Below are positions 17,999-30,303 of a stretch of 64,000 bases of DNA, piece after piece (the stretch's first letter is position 1; every line of letters starts with the position of its first letter). The notes beneath the pieces were generated by a model. The model ran no database searches. It saw nothing but the letters and a program-made list of their open reading frames with translations, and was not told the DNA's origin. The translations under genes were made by a program, and so were the position numbers. Source of the stretch: Desulfovibrio sp. UIB00 (GTDB lineage Bacteria; Desulfobacterota; Desulfovibrionia; Desulfovibrionales; Desulfovibrionaceae). The stretch is from the NCBI RefSeq assembly GCF_022508225.1, contig NZ_JAETXJ010000008.1, positions 1 through 64,000 on the forward strand, in the 5' to 3' direction.

Positions 17999-19693
17999 AT
18001 GGATGCCCATCTTTTCCGCCGTTTTTGTGAAGACCTGACCCCCTTGCTCATTGGCGCAAGGGTGGAAAAAATTCAGGAACCTGCTGATGGCCTGCTGGCT
18101 CTCATGGTTTACAGCGGTGGGCGCAAACGGCAGCTTTGTCTGCGTTTTGGGCGCAAGGAACCGTTCTGCTTTATTACCTCACAGCGCATCAGCGTTGGCC
18201 GTGCGCCTTCAGCCCCCATCATGCGACTGCGCAAGTATGCCGCTGGTCGGCGTATTGTTGCCTGCGTGGCCCGTTGGAGCGAGCGCTGCTTGTGGCTGCT
18301 GCTTGGCGGCGGCGCAGAGGCTCTCCAACTGCCGCCATTGTCCCAACAGGGGCAGGGTGAGGCAGGCACGGAGCAATCTCCGCGTCTGACCTGGCTGCTG
18401 CTTGATCTGCGCGAAGGGCCTTCGCTCCGCTTTCTGGCTGAGAATGAATCGCCGGAAGACGAGCAGGCCGTCTGGCCGGAGCCTGCGCAACTGGCAGATG
18501 CCCTGAGCAACTGGCGGCAGTGGCCTGTGCTTACCCCCGCCCTGCGCCGCACCCTTGCTTGCCTCGAAGAACCGGAACAGTGGGCCTTGCTGGAAGACCT
18601 GCGGGCTGGCGGCGGTGATGTGTTCTGCTACGGCCCCTGCGCGCCTGCCTCCGACAATGCATCTGCAACGGCCATGCTGCGTCCAGTGCTCGCCATAAGC
18701 GCTTGGCCTCTGCCCCTGGAACAGCAAAGGGCCTTGCAGGGCAAGAATGCGGAGGCATCATCCATTGCTGAATTTTGCGGGCCGGATGTCCTGAATCTGA
18801 CCGAACTGGCAGGGCAGGACATGGTGCTTGCCCGTCTGGCTCTGGATCAGGCGCGGGAGGCGGCCCAGCCTCTGGACAGGCGGGCGCGCAAGCTCGCAAA
18901 GCTGCTGGAAAAACTGCGCGAGGAAGAAAACCGCCTTGGCAGGATGATGGCTTGTCAGGCAGACGCTCTGGCGCTTCAGGCCGAATTGTGGCGTTGGCCT
19001 GCGGATTTTCGTGCGGTTGCCGTCACGGTGGAAGAAGGCCCGCACGGTCCGGCGCGGGAAATACCGCTGGATCTGCGCTACTCTGTGCGCGAGCAGATGG
19101 CCCGCCTTTTCCATTCGGCCCGGCGCGGGCAACGTGGCATGGAGCATCTGGCTGTGCGGCGTGCGGCGCTGGAAGACGAGATGGCCTCCTTGCGTCAGGC
19201 CCGACCCGGCAGCTGGCCTGGCAGCCTGTTGGGCGCCACTGCGGGCGCTGCCGATGAGGCGGCTTCCGCCGGGCGCGCGGCTGGTGCCGGCATGGCCGCC
19301 ACCCTGCCCAAGAATGTGCAGATGTTCATAAGTTCAGATGGGTTTGTGCTGCTGCGCGGGCGCGATTCCAAGGGCAATCTGGCCGCGCGCAAGCTTGCTG
19401 CCCCGCACGATATCTGGCTGCATGCGGAAAACGGCCCCGGTTCGCACGTGATTATCCGCCGCGCCCACGGCGGGCAGGAAGTGCCGCCGCGCACCCTTGA
19501 CGAGGCCGGGGCGCTGGCCGCCTGCAAAAGCTGGCAGCGCGACGCCGCCCGGGCACGCATACAGTATGCAGAGGTGCGTCACGTCAAACCCATGCGCAAC
19601 GCCCCTGCGGGCACGGTGCGCATCGACAAGTCGCTGCCCTCGCGCGAGGTTCCCGTAGATCTTGCCCTTGAGGAAACACTGCTGCCCCGGTAA
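17999..19693 (+). CDS. rqcH: NFACT family protein RqcH (ribosome quality control, Ala-tailing)
   Basis: RqcH binds stalled large ribosomal subunits with peptidyl-tRNA and adds C-terminal alanine tails that mark nascent chains for decay. The 564-residue protein starts with the NFACT-N signature (MDAHLFRRF, then LLIGARVEKIQEP), has a central helical/coiled-coil region with many Arg, Glu and Leu (about 280-430), and ends with the NFACT-R domain. In that domain, DIWLHAENGPGSHVIIR near residue 470 is diagnostic. The start ATG 17999 is chosen from the family N-terminus; no good Shine-Dalgarno precedes it. An unknown membrane protein gene follows 42 bases later on the same strand, likely in the same transcript. 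Confidence 0.88.
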   Translation: MDAHLFRRFCEDLTPLLIGARVEKIQEPADGLLALMVYSGGRKRQLCLRFGRKEPFCFITSQRISVGRAPSAPIMRLRKYAAGRRIVACVARWSERCLWLLLGGGAEALQLPPLSQQGQGEAGTEQSPRLTWLLLDLREGPSLRFLAENESPEDEQAVWPEPAQLADALSNWRQWPVLTPALRRTLACLEEPEQWALLEDLRAGGGDVFCYGPCAPASDNASATAMLRPVLAISAWPLPLEQQRALQGKNAEASSIAEFCGPDVLNLTELAGQDMVLARLALDQAREAAQPLDRRARKLAKLLEKLREEENRLGRMMACQADALALQAELWRWPADFRAVAVTVEEGPHGPAREIPLDLRYSVREQMARLFHSARRGQRGMEHLAVRRAALEDEMASLRQARPGSWPGSLLGATAGAADEAASAGRAAGAGMAATLPKNVQMFISSDGFVLLRGRDSKGNLAARKLAAPHDIWLHAENGPGSHVIIRRAHGGQEVPPRTLDEAGALAACKSWQRDAARARIQYAEVRHVKPMRNAPAGTVRIDKSLPSREVPVDLALEETLLPR

Positions 19694-19735
19694 AGGGAAG
19701 CAAGCCCCACGGGCGCATTAGGGAGAGAGGTTTTC

Positions 19736-20440
19736 ATGGATTTTACAGTTGAAGGCAAAGTTTTTCGGGCACGCGCCATTGATGCCCATGTGCTGGCAGT
19801 TGCCTCCTGGCAGGCATCTGCCCCGGATCAGGACATAGCTTTGGGCGGAGGCGCAACTCTGCGTATGCCCCGTGGCCGGAAGCATTGGCAGTGCGCTGTG
19901 GTTCGGCTTGAAAATGGCTGCGAGGTGCAGTTGCCCCTTCCGGATTCCTGTCCTGTTGCGCTCGGCGACTGCCTGAAGCTCGGTTGCCTTGGCCCGGCCT
20001 GCGTCGCAGAGGGCGGCGATGGCACGGCTCTGGAAGTCTATGCGGTGAGCAACCAAACATCGGGCTGGAAGCATGATTTTGTGGACGCAGCAGCCTTGAT
20101 GAAACGTTGCGGCGTGAACCGCGTTACCGAATATGACCTGGAATCCTACCCTCTGAAAAAGGTCTGCAAGGTCAGCGTCATTGTCTTTCTGGTGGGGCTG
20201 GTCTGTTTCAGCTTTCTCATGCACCTGTTTACGGAAAGCATGGATGAGCTTGTGCGCCGTCTGCCCGAGGCCCTGTATATGAGCGCCAAGTTCGGCGGTA
20301 TTGCCGCTCTGGTGGTAGCCGCAGGCGGCGGCCTGTACATGAAAAGCTCCAACGACTACAACCGGAAAAAGAAACAGGACAGCTATATTCAGCAGTTTGA
20401 GCAAGCCATGCTTGAGGCCATGCCGCAGCCTCCTGCATAA
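19736..20440 (+). CDS. unknown protein with two C-terminal membrane helices
   Basis: Not recognised. The 234 residues split into an N-terminal soluble part (about 1-140), rich in beta-type stretches and several cysteines, two hydrophobic helices (about 144-163 and 184-201), and a charged C-terminal tail beginning NRKKKQ. The loop between the helices is 20 residues and acidic. The start has AGGGAGAGAGG upstream. It follows rqcH by 42 bases, so co-transcription is likely, but nothing in the sequence proves a role in ribosome quality control. No signal peptide is visible; the N-terminal domain should be cytoplasmic if the helices form a hairpin. Confidence 0.75.
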   Translation: MDFTVEGKVFRARAIDAHVLAVASWQASAPDQDIALGGGATLRMPRGRKHWQCAVVRLENGCEVQLPLPDSCPVALGDCLKLGCLGPACVAEGGDGTALEVYAVSNQTSGWKHDFVDAAALMKRCGVNRVTEYDLESYPLKKVCKVSVIVFLVGLVCFSFLMHLFTESMDELVRRLPEALYMSAKFGGIAALVVAAGGGLYMKSSNDYNRKKKQDSYIQQFEQAMLEAMPQPPA

Positions 20441-20796
20441 TGTACTGTTCTTAAATTTGTCGGTAAGCATTTGCGCCGTCATGATGGGTCGTCCACAAGG
20501 CGGCCTTTTTTATATGAAAAGCATATAATTCCACAAGTACATAAAATTACAATTTTGTCTTGCTCGCAAGTCATGTTTGCGGAATTGTATCAATACTATG
20601 CCATTTTATGATGTCCTTGTATGTTTTATTAATTAATACAGAGTATTGAAGATTTATTGATGGCATGTAAACTGCAATATTCTTGTCACTTACAAGTTTA
20701 CTCAAGCTGTGAAGATTCAAATGTTGAGCTACAGCTTGGGGCTATCCCCCTGACATGGCAGTGCTGGGAACAAAAATGATTGCAGGAGTGTGCGAT
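20441..20796. other. 356-bp AT-rich gap before the HAD phosphatase gene
   Basis: No gene was seen. At 20470-20510 a weak GC stem followed by CCTTTTTTATAT may end the previous transcript. The middle part (about 20510-20700) is strongly AT-rich, with a small ATATG/CATAT stem. It probably carries the promoter of the exported phosphatase gene. I could not choose a single -35/-10 pair. Confidence 0.45.
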
Positions 20797-22227
20797 ATGC
20801 AAAAATGCAGATTATGGGTGTGCTGTTTTTTGGTTACTGCGGCGATGTTCATGGCTTCCGCCGCCGGCGCGGCGGATACTGTCATGTTGCAGCGCGAGGG
20901 GTGGGATCCCACCGTCAGACAGAGCCTCAATGAAATGTTTGTGCTCTATGGCAAGGGCAGCCCCAACTATAATCCTTCCATCCGGCCTTACGCTGTTTTT
21001 GATTTTGACAATACGGTTTCCATTCTGGATGTGGAAGAGCAGCTTGCAATCTATCAGCTTGAGCACATGCGCTTTGCCGTCAAGCCTGAGCAAATGTATG
21101 CAGTGCTGACCACCGGCGTGCCGGATATCAACATGGATCTGGGCAAGGAATTTAACAACCTCACGGTCGCCAAGGTTGCCGCAGATGCCGCTGCCGCATA
21201 CAAACGGCTGTATGCGCAGGGCTATGTTTCCCCCGCCGGAGTTTACGGCGAAAAAATGCTGAAGATGCAGGCCAGTGACGACTGGAAGGAGTTTGCCACC
21301 AAGGCGCGCTGGCTTTATGACGCCATTGGTGACACCATGGATGTTTCTGTTTCCTATCCCTGGATTACCTACTGGTTTACGGGCATGACGCCCCAGCAGG
21401 TCTACGCCATGGCGCACGAGGCCTTTGTGCAGTACCGCAAGGCCAGCGCCGACCCTGCCTTCTGGCAAAAGCGCAAGTGGCAGAGCCCTGCAGCCTACAA
21501 GGGCAGCAAGGCCGGGCAGGTCGCGGTATCATACAAGCAGGGCATAACGGTATCGCCCGAGATTCAGGAGCTGTTTCACGCGCTTGAAGTCAATGGCTTT
21601 GACGCCTGGGTTTGCTCTGCCTCGTTTATTGATGTCATCTCAGCCGCAGTCAGTCCCGAAGTTTTTGGCATAGAAGGCGTGGACGGCGTACTTGCCATGA
21701 CCAACAAGGAACAGAACGGCAAGTACATCAATGCCTATGATGATGATTTTCACGCGCAGACCCAGGGCAAGGGCAAAACATTGAGTATTTCAAAGCTCAT
21801 TGCCCCCCTGTACCGTGGGCGTGGCCCCGTTTTTGTGGCCTTTGACTCTCAGGGTGATTTCAATTTTGTGAGCGAATACGCCGACACCGCCGTGGGCCTT
21901 GCGCTCAACCGCGCCCGCAAGGACGATGCCGGTATTCTTGCGGCCGTGGCCCTGTACCAGAATCAGAAAAAGCTCACCGTGGCCAAGGCTGTGCAGCAGG
22001 GCAATACCCGTTACCTCCTGCAAGGACGTAATGAAAACGGCGGATATTTGTGGCCCCGGCCCGAAGTGCAGCAACTGGGCAAGGACAAGCCTGAACTGCT
22101 CAGCAGCAAGGCCGAGGGCTGGTTGAAAAAGCTCGAAAGCGGCACCACTGTACCCGTGCTGATCAATGACGCTCCCAAGCTTACGGGCAAGCTCAAAACG
22201 TATGACGGGTATAAGTCCATACGTTAG
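20797..22227 (+). CDS. exported HAD-superfamily phosphatase
   Basis: Predicted periplasmic phosphatase. HAD motif I is FDFDNTVS (near residue 68), with the nucleophile Asp and acid/base Asp. A motif II serine lies in VCSASF, a lysine-rich KGKTLSISK stretch may be motif III, and motif IV is likely FDSQGD. The overall plan, with a large helical insert between motifs I and II, resembles phosphorylcholine-phosphatase-type HAD enzymes, but the substrate is unproven. Translation could start at 20755 or 20776, but ATG 20797 has AGGAG eight bases upstream and opens directly onto a signal peptide ending in ASAAGAADT. This gives 476 residues. The gene appears monocistronic. Confidence 0.8.
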   Translation: MQKCRLWVCCFLVTAAMFMASAAGAADTVMLQREGWDPTVRQSLNEMFVLYGKGSPNYNPSIRPYAVFDFDNTVSILDVEEQLAIYQLEHMRFAVKPEQMYAVLTTGVPDINMDLGKEFNNLTVAKVAADAAAAYKRLYAQGYVSPAGVYGEKMLKMQASDDWKEFATKARWLYDAIGDTMDVSVSYPWITYWFTGMTPQQVYAMAHEAFVQYRKASADPAFWQKRKWQSPAAYKGSKAGQVAVSYKQGITVSPEIQELFHALEVNGFDAWVCSASFIDVISAAVSPEVFGIEGVDGVLAMTNKEQNGKYINAYDDDFHAQTQGKGKTLSISKLIAPLYRGRGPVFVAFDSQGDFNFVSEYADTAVGLALNRARKDDAGILAAVALYQNQKKLTVAKAVQQGNTRYLLQGRNENGGYLWPRPEVQQLGKDKPELLSSKAEGWLKKLESGTTVPVLINDAPKLTGKLKTYDGYKSIR

Positions 22228-22345
22228 AGGCTGGAGAATTGGATTTTTGCGGTGAGGCTTTACATCCTGACACATTACGTCAGGGGTTAGCTTGCGGTGA
22301 AGCCACGCGCGGTGCGCACTCCTGCGCGCAACACACGACAAAACA

Positions 22346-22375
22346 AAAGGCCGCCTCCGAAAGGAGGCGGCCTTT
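22346..22375. terminator. strong terminator between the HAD gene and ackA
   Basis: A perfect 13-bp stem AAAGGCCGCCTCC with a GAAA tetraloop (loop 22359-22362). On the minus strand it is followed by TTGTTTTG, so it mainly serves ackA; on the plus strand it can also stop the phosphatase transcript. Confidence 0.9.
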
Positions 22376-22404
22376 GACATGCAATAATGAAAAAGTAAGG
22401 GAGC

Positions 22405-23616
22405 TTACTTTTTCAGCACTTCCACCGTAGCAAGAGCGATCTGGAGTTCTTCGTTGGTGGGGATGATGATCACGGGGATCTTGCTGTCCGGCGTGGTAAT
22501 GATGCGCGCGCCGGGCTTGCGGGTGCTGTTTTCTTCCTTGTTCAGCTTGATGCCGAAGGCTTCAAGGCCTTCGCAGACCATGGCGCGGACGATGTCGTCG
22601 TTTTCGCCGATGCCGGCGGTGAACACCAGGGCGTCCACGTTACCTTCAAGCAGGAAGAAGTAGGAACCAAGGGTCTTTTTGATGCTGCGCACGAGCAGCT
22701 TGAGGGCCAGCTCTGCGCGTTCGTTGCCTTTGTCCACCTGGGCATGCACATCGCGCATGTCGGTGTAGCCGCAAAGGCCAAGCAGGCCGGACTTTTTGTT
22801 CATCAGGGTGTCGGCTTCGGAGGGGCTGAGGCCCTTCTTTTCCATGACAAAGGGCACAATGGCCGGGTCAATGGTGCCGCAGCGGGTGCCCATCACAAGG
22901 CCTTCCAGCGGGGTGAGGCCCATGCTGGTGTCAAAGCACTTGCCGTTTTTCACGCAGCTCATGGAAGAGCCGTTGCCGAGGTGCATGGTGATGGAGCGCA
23001 GCTCGGAAAGGGGCTTGCCAAGGAACTCGGCAGTGGCGTTGGCAATGTACTTGTGCGAGGTGCCGTGGAAGCCGTAGCGGCGGATGCGCAGTTCTTCGTA
23101 CAGCTCATAGGGCAGAGCGTACATGAAGGCTTCCTTGGGCATGCCCATGCCGAATTCGGTATCGAATACGGCCACGTTGGGAACGCCGGGGAAGAGCTTT
23201 TCAGCCACTTCAATGCCCATGAGGTTGGCGGGGTTGTGCAAGGGGCCAAGCACGGCGCATTCTTCCACAATCTGCTTCACGCGCTCGTTCACCAGCACAG
23301 GATCGCTCACGGCTTCGCCGCCGTGCAGCACGCGGTGGCCGATGGCGTAGATTTCGCTCTTGTCCTTGATAACGCCCTTGTCAGCGTCGGTCAGCAGAGC
23401 GATGACCAGTTCCATGGCTTCCACATGGGTGGGGAAGAAGGCCTCGCGAACAAGCTTTTCTTCCTTGTCCGTATCGGGGGCGATTTTGTGGGTGAGGCGT
23501 CCGCCTTCCTGGCCGATACGTTCGGCAAGACCGGAGCAGAGCACGCTGCGCGTGTCCATTTCCAGCAACTGATACTTGCAGGACGAAGAACCCGCGTTAA
23601 TCACCAGAATTTTCAT
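22405..23616 (-). CDS. ackA: acetate kinase
   Basis: Converts acetyl phosphate and ADP to acetate and ATP, the substrate-level phosphorylation step after Pta. The acetokinase signature is at the N-terminus (VINAGSSSCKYQLLE), and the second signature is seen at HLGNGSSM with a following GLTPLEGLVMGTRCG. Length is 403 residues. AAAGGAAG lies five bases before the ATG. The gene follows pta on the same strand with a 160-base spacer containing a hairpin, so it can be read from pta or on its own. A strong terminator ends it. Confidence 0.97.
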   Translation of the reverse strand: MKILVINAGSSSCKYQLLEMDTRSVLCSGLAERIGQEGGRLTHKIAPDTDKEEKLVREAFFPTHVEAMELVIALLTDADKGVIKDKSEIYAIGHRVLHGGEAVSDPVLVNERVKQIVEECAVLGPLHNPANLMGIEVAEKLFPGVPNVAVFDTEFGMGMPKEAFMYALPYELYEELRIRRYGFHGTSHKYIANATAEFLGKPLSELRSITMHLGNGSSMSCVKNGKCFDTSMGLTPLEGLVMGTRCGTIDPAIVPFVMEKKGLSPSEADTLMNKKSGLLGLCGYTDMRDVHAQVDKGNERAELALKLLVRSIKKTLGSYFFLLEGNVDALVFTAGIGENDDIVRAMVCEGLEAFGIKLNKEENSTRKPGARIITTPDSKIPVIIIPTNEELQIALATVEVLKK

Positions 23617-23714
23617 AACTCTTCCTTTCTTGAACTTGTTTATTCTGATCGCGGGCCGGCAGTCTGTGGCGCATGCCTTGCGTCAGTAATTTTTTTGCGG
23701 CGGCAGGCTTTGCA

Positions 23715-23744
23715 CGGCGGCTTGCCCTCTCAGGCAAACCGCCG
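23715..23744 (-). terminator. hairpin between pta and ackA
   Basis: A 12-bp stem (CGGCGG...TTGCC with its complement; one G-U pair on the minus strand) lies in the 160-base pta-ackA spacer. There is no T-run directly after it, so it may be a processing or attenuating structure that sets the pta/ackA ratio. Confidence 0.5.
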
Positions 23745-23778
23745 AAAGCTCATGTCAGCCGGGGCTGATTTTCTGTGA

Positions 23779-25887
23779 CTACTGCTGCGCGGCCTTTTCG
23801 GCAGCGGCCTGCACCGCAGTGATGGCCACGGTGTTGACGATGTCGGGCACGGTGCAACCGCGCGAGAGATCGTTGACAGGCTTGTTCAGGCCCTGGAGCA
23901 CGGGGCCGATGGCCACCGCGCCAGCAGCGCGCTGCACGGCCTTGTAGGTATTGTTGCCGGTGTTGAGGTCGGGGAAGATGAACACCGTGGCCTTACCGGC
24001 AACCTTGCTGTCGGGCATCTTGGTTTTGGCAACCGAGGGGTCGATGGCCGCGTCGTACTGCAAGGGGCCTTCCAGTGCGAGCTCGGGGGCCATTTCCTGC
24101 GCGATTTTGGTGGCTTCCACCACAACGTCCACGTCCGCACCCTTGCCGGAAGTACCGGTGGAGTAGGAAAGCATGGCAACACGCGGCTCAATGCCAAATA
24201 CCTTGGCCGTGTGGGCCGAGGCAATGGCGATTTCTGCCAGTTGCTGCGCGGAGGGATTGGGGTTCACGGCGCAGTCGCCAAAGGCCAGCACGCGATCCTT
24301 GAGGCACATGAGGAAGACCGAGGAAACCACAGTGAATCCGGGCTTGGTCTTCACAAATTCAAAGGCCGGGCGGATGGTGTGGGCAGTGGTGTTGACCGAA
24401 CCGGAAACCATGCCGTCGGCATCGTCCTTCTTGACCATCATGGTGGCAAAGTAGGTGGCGTCGGTCATGGTGTCGCGCGCCTGTTCAGGGGTGATGCCCT
24501 TCTTTTTGCGCAGTTCGTAGTAGGTATTGGCGTAGTCGTCAAACAGCTCGGATTTCACCGGGTCGATGAGGCGGGCCCTGGCAATGTCCAGACCAAAGGC
24601 GCTAGCCTTGGAGCGGATTTCTTCCACATCGCCCAGCAGGATGATTTCGGCCACATCGCGGCGCAAAAGGATATCCGTGGCGCGCAGGATGCGCTCCTCG
24701 GTGCCTTCGGCCAGCACGATGCGCATCTTGTTGGCCTTGGCGCGCTGGATCAGCTCGAATTCAAACATCATGGGCGTGATGCGGCTGCTGCGCTCGCCGC
24801 CGATGCGGTTTTCGATTTCCTTGCCGTTGACGTACTGTTCAAACAGGCCCAGCACGCTGTTGATCTTGCGCAGATCGCCCGGTTCAATGGGGGCGATGAT
24901 GCTTTGCAGGGCCATAAAGGCCTTGTAGGTGTGGTGCGGCGTCAGCAGGATGGGCAGGGGCGAGCCTGTCCAGCCTTCAATGAATTTGCAGACGTTTTCG
25001 GAGGGACGGATGCCCCCGGTCAGCAGCACGCCCGCAATGTCGGGAGTAGAAGACGACAGGCGCGAGGCAATGGCTGCCAGGAGCACGTCGGCGCGGTCGC
25101 CAGGGGTGACGATGAGCTGGTCTTTGGCAATGTAGTTGAGCACATTGTCCACATGCATGGCGGCGATAAGGTAGTCGCCCACCAGCGCGTCCAGGCGCTT
25201 TTCGCCAAACAGCACTTCCGCGTCCAGGCCCTTTTTCACGTCAGCCATGGTGGGCTGACCGATGGTGGGGTCGTTGGGAACGGAGAAAATCAGGGCTGGG
25301 CTTTCCTGCGTGCTGAAATGGGCGCGCAGTTCGTCCAGTTCTGTCTGCGTGAGATTGCGGCGGTTCACAATGGTGGCAACCACGTCCAGCGCATAGGGTT
25401 CAAGGCTGTCCATGGTGATCTGGAGCGAATCACGAATATCTTCGGCGCTCACATTGTAGCCGCTGGTGACCAAGAGGACCGGGCAGCCAAGGTTGGCAGC
25501 GATTTCGGCATTGAGTTCAAATTCGAAAACCGGGTCTTTGGCAAGAAAGTCGGTGCCCACGCACACAACGAAATCATAGGTTTCCAGCAGCTTTTTGTAC
25601 TTCTGGATGATGTTTTCGATGAGCAGGTTGCGCGAACCCTGATTGATGATCTGGCGAGCTTCGCGCTGGGTGTAGGCGAAAGTGTCGGCGTAGTCCATCT
25701 TGAGCTTGAAGTATTCAAGCATCAAATGGATGTCGGGGTCGCGGTCGTCCCACAGAGGTTCGTTGATGATGGGACGGAAAAAAGCCACCTTGCGCATGCT
25801 GCGGGTGAGCAGCTGCATGGCCCCAAGGGCAATGGCGCTCTTGCCCGTCATGGGCCCGGTGGCGGTGATGTATAGACCGTTGTGCAT
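23779..25887 (-). CDS. pta: phosphate acetyltransferase (long form with DRTGG domain)
   Basis: Interconverts acetyl-CoA and acetyl phosphate. The 702-residue long form has an N-terminal P-loop-like BioD-type domain (TATGPMTGKSAIALG), a central DRTGG regulatory domain (about residues 215-330), and the C-terminal PTA catalytic domain (from about 370, ending in CTVPDIVNTVAITAVQAA). GGGGAGG precedes the ATG. It stands between por and ackA, so the three genes in order run from pyruvate to acetate. The long form is often allosterically controlled; nothing in the sequence shows which effectors apply here. Confidence 0.96.
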   Translation of the reverse strand: MHNGLYITATGPMTGKSAIALGAMQLLTRSMRKVAFFRPIINEPLWDDRDPDIHLMLEYFKLKMDYADTFAYTQREARQIINQGSRNLLIENIIQKYKKLLETYDFVVCVGTDFLAKDPVFEFELNAEIAANLGCPVLLVTSGYNVSAEDIRDSLQITMDSLEPYALDVVATIVNRRNLTQTELDELRAHFSTQESPALIFSVPNDPTIGQPTMADVKKGLDAEVLFGEKRLDALVGDYLIAAMHVDNVLNYIAKDQLIVTPGDRADVLLAAIASRLSSSTPDIAGVLLTGGIRPSENVCKFIEGWTGSPLPILLTPHHTYKAFMALQSIIAPIEPGDLRKINSVLGLFEQYVNGKEIENRIGGERSSRITPMMFEFELIQRAKANKMRIVLAEGTEERILRATDILLRRDVAEIILLGDVEEIRSKASAFGLDIARARLIDPVKSELFDDYANTYYELRKKKGITPEQARDTMTDATYFATMMVKKDDADGMVSGSVNTTAHTIRPAFEFVKTKPGFTVVSSVFLMCLKDRVLAFGDCAVNPNPSAQQLAEIAIASAHTAKVFGIEPRVAMLSYSTGTSGKGADVDVVVEATKIAQEMAPELALEGPLQYDAAIDPSVAKTKMPDSKVAGKATVFIFPDLNTGNNTYKAVQRAAGAVAIGPVLQGLNKPVNDLSRGCTVPDIVNTVAITAVQAAAEKAAQQ

Positions 25888-25930
25888 AGTGCCTCCCCTG
25901 CTGTGCCGGCAGGCTGGCGGTATTAACGCG

Positions 25931-25959
25931 AAAAGGGCGCGAGGGCATTCCTCGCGCCC
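25931..25959 (-). terminator. terminator of por
   Basis: A 10-bp perfect stem GGGCGCGAGG / CCTCGCGCCC with a 5-base loop is followed on the minus strand by TTTT. It lies about 115 bases past the por stop and separates it from pta. Confidence 0.82.
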
Positions 25960-25995
25960 AGGCCTTTAACCTTTGATCCCAAGCGTGTGACGTAG

Positions 25996-26054
25996 CCCGC
26001 GCCCGCAGCAACGGGCTGCCCCCCGGAGAGGAGCCAGATGCTGGCGGGCGCGGG
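25996..26054 (-). other. long GC-rich stem-loop directly after por
   Basis: An 11-bp perfect inverted repeat, CCCGCGCCCGC / GCGGGCGCGGG, has a 37-base loop and starts about 20 bases past the por stop codon, before the terminator at 25931. It could shield the por mRNA 3' end, or pause RNA polymerase. No protein-binding motif is recognised. Confidence 0.5.
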
Positions 26055-26075
26055 TAGTCATAGCGTCAGACCTCT

Positions 26076-29645
<3,570 letters not shown>

Positions 29646-29915
29646 TTACAAAATCAGCGTGGGTCGGATCGGCCCCTGAGATAAGGCCCCGCACTTGGCA
29701 GGGACGGGCAACGGCTAGTGCCGTGAAGTGAACACAAAATTGAGGCTGGGAGTGGAATCGTGGTAGAAAAACCCTACCCAATCCGCCTTTTCGCGTCCAC
29801 CAAAAAAGCTTGGTATCACTTGTTTTGGAGCCTTGCTGCACACCCTCGTCTGCCCCGACGGAATGCGCGTTTTTGCGCTTACCATAAAATTGTTTGTTTG
29901 AACAGTTTAATCGTG

Positions 29916-29948
29916 GGCGCAACAAAAAAAAATGTGACAGGCGCAACA
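29916..29948 (-). repeat. direct repeat GGCGCAACA x2 upstream of por
   Basis: GGCGCAACA occurs at 29916-29924 and 29940-29948, a 24-base period, separated by an A-run and TGTGACA. It lies about 310 bases before the por start codon, in the only AT-rich part of the gap. Tandem sites of this kind are common for activators; the factor is unknown. Confidence 0.5.
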
Positions 29949-30234
29949 TATGGAAAATAGTGATGAATTGTAAAATCTGGCAAGGTGGTTTGGGGCATGC
30001 CTGATGGGAAAACCTATGATGACAGCACGTTGGAATGCGCAGAGCAAATGAAAAAAATGTTACAAATGTTTCAGGGCAGAAAACCTGCGGCTTGTCCCTG
30101 ATTCAATGTTACAGATTTTGGGTGATTGCGGGCTGACCCCTAGCTGCGCCTCCAGCGTTAATCGCCCTGCGGCAGTGTCGGAACTGATTTTGGCAGCGTC
30201 CGCAGGGTGGAGAAAACCAGTGCCCGCTGGAAGC

Positions 30235-30267
30235 GGGGGAGGAACCCTTTTGCAGGATTCCTCCCCC
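30235..30267 (-). terminator. hairpin after the flavoprotein-rhodanese gene
   Basis: A 10-bp stem GGGGGAGGAA / TTCCTCCCCC with a 13-base loop lies about 40 bases past the stop codon on the minus strand. The T-run is weak. Confidence 0.6.
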
Positions 30268-30303
30268 CAAAGCGTTCAGGTTCGTTCATCTCTGACGGGC
30301 ATA

